NCBI GenBank assembly: GCA_028289805.1 | Contig: JANQNI010000316.1 | Location: 1-7,451 of the forward strand | Source of the DNA: Thermoplasmatota archaeon | GTDB taxonomy: Archaea > Thermoplasmatota > E2 > JACPAO01 > JAHFTW01 | Length of the DNA: 7,451 nucleotides | Direction: 5' to 3' | In this document: positions 5,027 to 7,451 of the stretch, piece after piece | How the letters are laid out: each line of letters begins with the position of its first letter | How positions within the stretch are numbered: position 1 is the stretch's first letter | Translations under genes and position numbers: made by a program | Notes under the pieces: generated by a model | The model's database searches: none | What the model saw: only the letters and a program-made list of their open reading frames with translations | Told to the model about the DNA's origin: nothing

Positions 5027-6150
5027 GCGCCGCGTCCGGGCCCGGCGCCGACGCCACCGTCGTCGGCATCGCCAAGGTCATCGACCAGGACGTCGTCAAC
5101 CCGGCCCTCAACGACGAGGCCCGCGCCATCCGCGCCGACATCCCCATGCGCCAGGACCCGGGCGACCTGGAGGACTACATCCGCTGCTGGAGCGAGGACG
5201 ACGTTCTGGACGGGAAGCCGTGCCGCGCGCTCGTGGTCATCCTCAAGACCCGCGGCTGCACCTGGGCCCTGGCCGGCGGCTGCACCATGTGCGGCTACGC
5301 CAACGAGAGCGCCTGGTCCAAGGTGTCCAACGACCAACTGGTGCGCCAGTTCGAGAAGGCGTGGCGCAAGTACGACGGCGAGGAACTGGTGAAGATCTAC
5401 ACCTCGGGGAGCTTCATCGACCCCAAGGAGATCCCCGTCCCCGCCCAGCAGCGCATCCTCGACCTCGTCGGCATGGGCCCCAAGAAGGTCGCCTTCGAGA
5501 GCCTCCCTGGCTTCATCCAGCCCGGCACCTTCGAGGCCATCGCCGGCCGCGTGCAGCGGCTGGAGGTCGGCGTCGGCGTCGAGAGCAGCAACCACCGCGT
5601 GCTGCGCGACGCCGTCAACAAGGGCCACGGCTTCGACACCTTCCCCCGCGCCGCCGCCATCTGCAAGGAGCACGGCGTCTCCGTCAAGGCCTACCTGATG
5701 TGCAAGCCCCCCTTCCTCAAGGAGAGCGACGCGCTCACGGACAGCACGCAGACCATCATCGACGCCGCCCCCCACAGCAACGTCGTCAGCCTGAACCCCA
5801 CCAACATCCAGGGCCGCACCGTCGTCGACGCCCTGTACCGGCGCGGCAGCTACCGCGCCCCCTGGCTCTGGACCCTCGTGCAGGCGCTGCTGGACGGCCG
5901 CACGGTGGCGGAGGAGGCCGGCTTCGACCAGATTCTGAAATCCGACGTCATCGCCGCCGGCCAGGACCGCGGCGCCCACAACTGCGGCGCCTGCGACGAA
6001 CGCGTCGGCAAGTACCTCAAGAAGTACAAGGACACCCAGGACAAGAAGTGGCTCGCGGAGTGCCTGGAGCGCGTCCGGTGCGACTGCCGCTACGAGTGGG
6101 AACTGGTGCGGGAACTGGGGCCGCTGGTGCCGGGGTACGCGGGGCTGTAG
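5023..6150 (+). CDS. raSEA: Archaeosine biosynthesis radical SAM protein RaSEA
   Basis: RaSEA is the radical S-adenosylmethionine enzyme that cleaves the lysine adduct made by ArcS and leaves archaeosine in tRNA. The 375-residue product has the cluster-binding cysteines C79, C87 and C90 (C-x7-C-x2-C) within TRGCTWALAGGCTMCGY, the GCTMCGY signature of this family. YTSGSFIDPKEIP lies at about 126-138, and EVGVGVESSN (181-190) is the SAM-binding strand. A second cysteine group, C321/C324 (NCGACDE) with C347, C353 and C355, suggests an extra metal or iron-sulfur site at the C-terminus. GTG 5023 overlaps the arcS stop as GTGA and has GGAGGTG 5 bases upstream, so the start is well supported and the two genes are translationally coupled. 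The gene that makes preQ0-tRNA is not in this window. Confidence 0.95.
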   Translation: MSAASGPGADATVVGIAKVIDQDVVNPALNDEARAIRADIPMRQDPGDLEDYIRCWSEDDVLDGKPCRALVVILKTRGCTWALAGGCTMCGYANESAWSKVSNDQLVRQFEKAWRKYDGEELVKIYTSGSFIDPKEIPVPAQQRILDLVGMGPKKVAFESLPGFIQPGTFEAIAGRVQRLEVGVGVESSNHRVLRDAVNKGHGFDTFPRAAAICKEHGVSVKAYLMCKPPFLKESDALTDSTQTIIDAAPHSNVVSLNPTNIQGRTVVDALYRRGSYRAPWLWTLVQALLDGRTVAEEAGFDQILKSDVIAAGQDRGAHNCGACDERVGKYLKKYKDTQDKKWLAECLERVRCDCRYEWELVRELGPLVPGYAGL

Positions 6151-6163
6151 GGCAAGACCCAAG

Positions 6164-6183
6164 TAGATAATTCACCCATTATC
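6164..6183. promoter_or_regulatory. TATA-like box inside a perfect palindrome, candidate autoregulatory operator
   Basis: TAGATAAT (6164-6171) is centred about 22 bases before the ATG at 6189, which suits a leaderless archaeal transcript. GATAAT (6166-6171) and ATTATC (6178-6183) form a perfect 6-bp inverted repeat separated by TCACCC, in the only AT-rich spot for hundreds of bases. AbrB-type antitoxins commonly bind palindromes in their own promoters, so this is a plausible operator whose occupation would block TBP. The palindrome is seen; its function is inferred. Confidence 0.55.
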
Positions 6184-6188
6184 CGCCG

Positions 6189-6449
6189 ATGGAGACGCTC
6201 ACCACGGCCAAGGTCCTCCGGTGGGGCAACAGCTACGGCATCCGCCTCTCCAAGCACGACTTCGAGCGGGCGGGCCTCGTCGTCGGCTCCGAGGTGGCCA
6301 TCCAGCTCGTCACCCAGGAGGACACCATCGACGTGCCGTTCTTCACCTTCCGCAGCGGCCACGCCGACACCAGCGCGGACCACGACGAGGTCCTGTACGG
6401 CCGACACCGCACGGTCCACGGCGACGCACCGGACGCCGAGGACGACTGA
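6189..6449 (+). CDS. AbrB/SpoVT-type antitoxin of a PIN toxin pair
   Basis: An 86-residue protein with a swapped-hairpin AbrB DNA-binding domain at residues 1-46. TTAKVLRWGNSYGIRLSKHD is the usual K-x-x-x-WGNS-x-GIR-[IL] core, followed by the GLVVGSEVAIQLV strand. The rest (about 47-86) is acidic and probably disordered, which fits a tail that wraps and blocks a toxin. It sits one base in overlap with the downstream PIN gene (TGATG), the classic antitoxin-first arrangement. It starts 38 bases after raSEA at an ATG without a Shine-Dalgarno sequence, consistent with a leaderless message from the TATA-like element at 6164. Autorepression through the palindrome at 6166-6183 is likely but not shown. 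The name VapB could be used, but the type of partner was inferred only from the motif. Confidence 0.88.
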   Translation: METLTTAKVLRWGNSYGIRLSKHDFERAGLVVGSEVAIQLVTQEDTIDVPFFTFRSGHADTSADHDEVLYGRHRTVHGDAPDAEDD

Positions 6450-6817
6450 TGGCCATCGCCCGCGTCGCGGACACCAGTTGGCTCTACGCGCTCTTCGACG
6501 CCGACGACGCCCACCACGAGACGGCCGCCGCCGAGGTGCGAACCCCGCTCATCACCCTCGTTCCGACGGCCATCCTGAACGAGACCCTCGACCTCGTCAA
6601 GTACCGCGCCGGCAAGGATGCTGCCCGGAAAGCCTTGGAGAGCCTGGAATCGTTTCCGCACTTCGACCTCTGGTTCCAAATCGACGCTCGGGACGCGGTG
6701 CGGGTGTGGGCGGAACACCGCCACCTCTCCTTCCACGACGCCCACGCCGTCGCACTGGCCCGCAAGACCGGCTTCCCCCTCCAGACCTTCGATCGACGGC
6801 AGGCCGCCGCCGTCTGA
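6449..6817 (+). CDS. PIN-domain ribonuclease toxin (VapC-like)
   Basis: A 122-residue single-domain PIN protein, the usual toxin length. PIN toxins are magnesium-dependent ribonucleases that cut tRNA, rRNA or mRNA and slow translation. The four acidic active-site positions are visible: D8 in VADTSWLYAL, E45 in ILNETLDLV, D97 in SFHDAHAVALA and D115 in LQTFDRR, so the enzyme looks intact. The ATG shares its A with the stop codon of the antitoxin (TGATG at 6447-6451), and GAGGA at 6438-6442 lies 6 bases upstream as a ribosome binding site. This overlap is typical of coupled antitoxin-toxin translation. The RNA target cannot be told from sequence. Its place right after the archaeosine operon may be chance. 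Confidence 0.9.
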   Translation: MAIARVADTSWLYALFDADDAHHETAAAEVRTPLITLVPTAILNETLDLVKYRAGKDAARKALESLESFPHFDLWFQIDARDAVRVWAEHRHLSFHDAHAVALARKTGFPLQTFDRRQAAAV

Positions 6818-6851
6818 CAACACCCAAAGCCCACCGCACCTTCCCCCGCCC

Positions 6852-7451
6852 GTGCCTTGGCTCACCGTCCAGGAGAAACTCCCCCACACCTGGATTCGCC
6901 CCGCCCTGCGCACCCTCAAGGCCGCCGGCGTCGACGCCCGCGCCGAGGACGGCCGGCTGGAGGTCCCCGACACGGCCGAGTCCCGCGCCGCCCTGCGCGT
7001 CGGCGCCGAGTTGCAGGAGGCCAACGAACTCATCCGCGGCCTCGCCAACGAGCTGGGCCGCCCCGCGGTGCCGTACAAGCCCTTCGAGCCCTACGTGCTG
7101 ACGGCCGCCCTGCTGCGCGCCCGGCCCCGCGAGGGCGCCGACGACGGACCGCGGGCGTGGACGCGCGTGTGCCACGAGGTCATCTGGGCGCAGGCGTTCC
7201 CGAACGCCAACCACCGCTCCACGGTCTTCTGGCTCCAGAGCCGCATGGCGCCCCCGGGCTCCACCATCCACCACGCCGAGACCCTGGAGGAGGAGATGGA
7301 CGCCTACCTGCACGACTCCAAGGCCCTCATCCACGAGCGGGAGCACCGGCCGGACCAGGCGCGGCTCAAGCGGGAACATCTGGAGCGCACGAAGGCGTTC
7401 ATCGCCACGTGGCTCGCCCACATGGCCAACGGCGACGGGACCCAGCCCGGT
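6852..7451 (+). CDS. Fic/Doc-like protein lacking the catalytic histidine (partial)
   Basis: An open frame of 200 codons from GTG 6852 to the window edge, with no stop. The first 75 residues are helical and charged. PFEPYVLTAALLRARP (77-92) leads into WTRVCHEVIWAQAFPNANHR (103-122). The last part follows the Fic/Doc active-site loop H-x-F-x-[DN]-[AG]-N-[KR]-R, as in Doc HIFNDANKR, and the helices on either side fit. In this protein the histidine is glutamine (Q114) and K/R is H121. F116, N118, A119, N120 and R122 are kept. Fic enzymes transfer AMP or phosphate to proteins and need that histidine, so activity may be lost or changed. A charged helix with many E, R and H follows (145-182). GTG is the best start found; no ribosome binding site is visible. 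It follows the PIN gene by 34 bases and could belong to the same unit. The Fic assignment is by eye. Confidence 0.6.
   Translation, partial: MPWLTVQEKLPHTWIRPALRTLKAAGVDARAEDGRLEVPDTAESRAALRVGAELQEANELIRGLANELGRPAVPYKPFEPYVLTAALLRARPREGADDGPRAWTRVCHEVIWAQAFPNANHRSTVFWLQSRMAPPGSTIHHAETLEEEMDAYLHDSKALIHEREHRPDQARLKREHLERTKAFIATWLAHMANGDGTQPG

Noticed and set aside
4909..6162. Minus-strand open frame of 417 codons opposite raSEA
   Set aside because: It is Ala/Val/Gly/Leu-rich shadow sequence lying over the radical SAM gene.
1..7451. CRISPR array or insertion sequence
   Set aside because: No regularly spaced repeats, and no transposase, integrase or Cas motifs were seen on either strand.

Overview
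The window comes from an archaeon. It holds two adjacent genes for making archaeosine (the archaeal tRNA G15 modification), arcS and the radical SAM gene raSEA, plus the 5' part of dtdA, the archaeal/plant-type D-aminoacyl-tRNA deacylase. Most of the sequence is very GC-rich with C/G at third codon positions (44 of 60 bases in 4861-4920 are G or C). The species cannot be fixed from this window; a high-GC euryarchaeal or Thermoplasmata-like lineage is a guess.

Layout. Positions 1-821 (minus strand) hold a two-gene unit: a 165-residue protein of unknown function, then dtdA, which runs off the left edge. Diverging from it on the plus strand are two cysteine-rich genes. The first encodes a 128-residue protein that is almost entirely three tandem CxxC...CxxC ribbons. 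The second encodes a 321-residue protein with two copies of a C-x9-C-x10-C-x2-H motif. Positions 2288 to about 3180 are an island of different composition (19 of 60 bases G or C in 2761-2820). It contains a stretch dense in inverted repeats (2305-2438) and one gene for a two-helix membrane protein resembling DUF4760. Next come arcS (3227-5026) and raSEA (5023-6150), overlapping by 4 bases with a strong Shine-Dalgarno sequence. An AbrB-type antitoxin/PIN toxin pair follows (6189-6817), starting just after a TATA-like element embedded in a perfect palindrome. The right edge holds an incomplete gene (6852 onward) with a Fic/Doc-like signature that lacks the catalytic histidine.

How it fits together. 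ArcS attaches lysine to preQ0 in tRNA and RaSEA converts that adduct to archaeosine, so the pair forms one step-wise module. DtdA is also a tRNA quality factor but is transcribed away from them. The AT-richer island sits between the cysteine-rich genes and arcS and looks acquired. The AbrB-PIN pair and the Fic-like gene form a second accessory patch after raSEA. The most unusual features are the structured non-coding stretch in the island, the operator-like palindrome, the Fic-like protein without its histidine, and the two repeat-built zinc-binding proteins.
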